Shown here piece after piece: positions 21,672-22,974 of a stretch of DNA of 22,974 bases. The position numbers and the translations under genes were made by a program. The stretch covers positions 1 through 22,974 of the forward strand of contig JAEXTA010000030.1 in the NCBI GenBank assembly GCA_023453665.1, written 5' to 3'. The notes beneath the pieces are model-generated. The model ran no database searches. It was not told the origin of the DNA and saw only the letters and a list, made by a program, of their open reading frames with translations. Positions within the stretch are counted from its first letter, which is position 1; every line of letters starts with the position of its first letter. This DNA comes from Bacteroidota bacterium (GTDB taxonomy: Bacteria; Bacteroidota; Ignavibacteria; Ignavibacteriales; Ignavibacteriaceae).

Positions 21672-22974
21672 TTATTTAATCATCAGCATCTTTCTGGTCT
21701 GAACAAAATCATTCACTCTAATCGAATAAACATAAACACCTGAACTTAAATTCAGTTTTTCATTTTCTGCATTAAGTTCAACACTATATCTACCTGCTTC
21801 TTTAAATTCATTAACGAGTGTCGCAACTTCAGCGCCGAGTAGGTTGTAAACTTTTAATGTTACAAACCCGCTCTTTGGCAGAGCGTATTTAATTTGTGTT
21901 GAGGGGTTGAACGGATTGGGATAGTTCTGCTCAAGCGCATAATCTTTAATTCCGTTAAAATCCACTTCAATACTGTTGAACAATTTGAATGTTCCGTCAA
22001 AGTCAATTTGTTTTAAACGATATAAGTTTTTTCCGATCACGGGATTTTTATCAATGAATTTATATTGCTGTTCTTCGGTTGTTGTTCCGTTTCCTTCAAC
22101 ATAACCGATTGTCATCCATCCCGTTTCACCCGACTTCTTTCTCAGAACTTCAAACCCGTTGTTATTTGTTTCAGTCGATGTTGTCCATTTTACCAATACA
22201 TTTTCTTCATTTGCCGTTGCAGTAAAGTTTGTAAGTTCAACGGGAACGACGTTGTAATAAATCACCCCTATATCATCAACATACCATCCGTCTCTCTGCT
22301 GGCTTCCGTCCGTTTTTAACTCAAACCTGAACTTTACTGTACTGCTGTTGTACGATGATAATGATATCTCTTCTCTCACCCACTCGGCTTTTGTTCCGTC
22401 ATACAGTGGTTCACCATTCGGCTGAAAACTTCCTGTACCCGAATTCATATATTCGCCCTGCAAGGGTATCCACGTGCTTCCGTTGTTGGTACTTATCTCT
22501 ACCTGTCCGTAATCCCAGTCACTCTCTATATCCCACTTTGTGTAATATGTCAATCTCGGATTTGTATAGCCCGACAGGTTGATTGAGTTCGTTAGTGTCA
22601 TCGTTACTGTGGAGCTTGCTATATAATTTCCTGATGGACTATCTGTATATGAATTAGGTGCTGAGTTATAACTGCTTGTTGTTGCAGCCCACTTTGGTGC
22701 TGTTGTCGGAGTTCCGGCTATTGTCCACAACGTTAAAGGGTTGTTCGTTGTATCTGCAAATACAAATGTTGGTGTGCCTACTATCAGACTAAGTGTATCA
22801 AGGTTCATTACTGTGCCGTTTGTTCTTGTTGTCAGAAGCAGTTTGATTATTCCTTCCGACGGCGCTGAAGGTGATACTGTAAATGACAGCGGCGATGTTA
22901 CCGATGCTGTTCCTCTTGATGGTATTGAATCAAATGATGCTGTACCGTTTGTTACTGTTGCATAAGCATTAAGT
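21672..22974 (-). CDS. Large secreted protein with T9SS sorting domain, N-terminus cut by window edge
   Basis: The frame stays open from the stop at 21672-21674 to the window end (434 codons). The Met at 22806-22808 is internal; the true start lies to the right. The visible part begins with a Thr/Ser-rich beta domain. A jelly-roll or MAM-like domain follows (INLSGYTNPRLTYYTKWDIE; later GWYVDDIGV), of the type that often follows the catalytic part of secreted peptidases such as M14 or immune-inhibitor-A-like enzymes. Next are the linker VELTNFTATANEENVLVKW and a T9SS type A sorting domain (LEQNYPNPFNP to RKMLMIK). A protease identity is inference, as the catalytic part is outside the window. 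Export by the type IX system is well supported. Confidence 0.85.
   Translation of the reverse strand, partial: LNAYATVTNGTASFDSIPSRGTASVTSPLSFTVSPSAPSEGIIKLLLTTRTNGTVMNLDTLSLIVGTPTFVFADTTNNPLTLWTIAGTPTTAPKWAATTSSYNSAPNSYTDSPSGNYIASSTVTMTLTNSINLSGYTNPRLTYYTKWDIESDWDYGQVEISTNNGSTWIPLQGEYMNSGTGSFQPNGEPLYDGTKAEWVREEISLSSYNSSTVKFRFELKTDGSQQRDGWYVDDIGVIYYNVVPVELTNFTATANEENVLVKWTTSTETNNNGFEVLRKKSGETGWMTIGYVEGNGTTTEEQQYKFIDKNPVIGKNLYRLKQIDFDGTFKLFNSIEVDFNGIKDYALEQNYPNPFNPSTQIKYALPKSGFVTLKVYNLLGAEVATLVNEFKEAGRYSVELNAENEKLNLSSGVYVYSIRVNDFVQTRKMLMIK

Noticed and set aside
1..22974. Search for CRISPR arrays, transposases, phage genes, toxin-antitoxin pairs or defence clusters
   Set aside because: No regularly spaced direct repeats, integrase or transposase motifs, or defence-type gene sets were seen; the genes look like housekeeping and surface functions.
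1..22974. tRNA, rRNA or riboswitch elements
   Set aside because: No cloverleaf, conserved T-loop box, rRNA sequence or known riboswitch core was recognised by eye; a covariance-model scan would be needed to exclude them fully.

Overview
The window (22,974 bp, AT-rich, densely packed) looks like ordinary chromosomal DNA from an Ignavibacteria-like or related Bacteroidota/FCB-group bacterium. The main evidence is two secreted proteins ending in the type IX secretion (T9SS) type A sorting domain, with the YPNPFNP signature. Supporting evidence is a two-component kinase with a 14-blade periplasmic propeller, a DUF3078 barrel, a YpdA-type reductase and an FbaB/DhnA-type aldolase. The assignment is inference from gene content; no rRNA or tRNA gene was seen.

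Left part (1-5,645, all minus strand). From upstream to downstream it holds a propeller sensor histidine kinase and its NarL-type response regulator, then a small lipoprotein, a 31-codon micro-ORF, and a di-heme cytochrome c cut off by the left edge. The last three are closely spaced and may be one operon. The regulator is separated from them by about 300 bp containing several small dyads.

Middle-left (5,646-10,433). A plus-strand cluster encodes a Trm112-like small protein, an isoprenylcysteine-methyltransferase-like membrane protein and a secreted N-acetylmuramoyl-L-alanine amidase. It meets a minus-strand DUF3078 gene at a strong nested hairpin. A thioredoxin gene follows, then a bidirectional terminator, then a small minus-strand membrane protein.

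Middle-right (10,434-17,881, plus strand). Genes: a KefB-like cation/proton antiporter with RCK domains, a cysteine-rich DUF116 protein, a DUF4097 protein with an 18-residue TSGGDI repeat, a TPM-domain protein, a parallel beta-helix T9SS protein, and a lipoprotein with a Kre9/KNH-like domain behind a near-consensus promoter.

Right part (17,954-22,974). Minus-strand genes for class I fructose-bisphosphate aldolase, a YpdA-like FAD reductase and a small secreted protein; a plus-strand HAD hydrolase; and a minus-strand T9SS protein cut off by the right edge.

No phage, transposase, CRISPR array or recognisable defence system was found. The most unusual item is a perfect 28-bp palindrome inside the T9SS sorting domain of the beta-helix gene, in frame with the protein. 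It looks like a dispersed palindromic element that a coding sequence tolerates. A second nested palindrome lies between convergent genes at 8,221-8,272.
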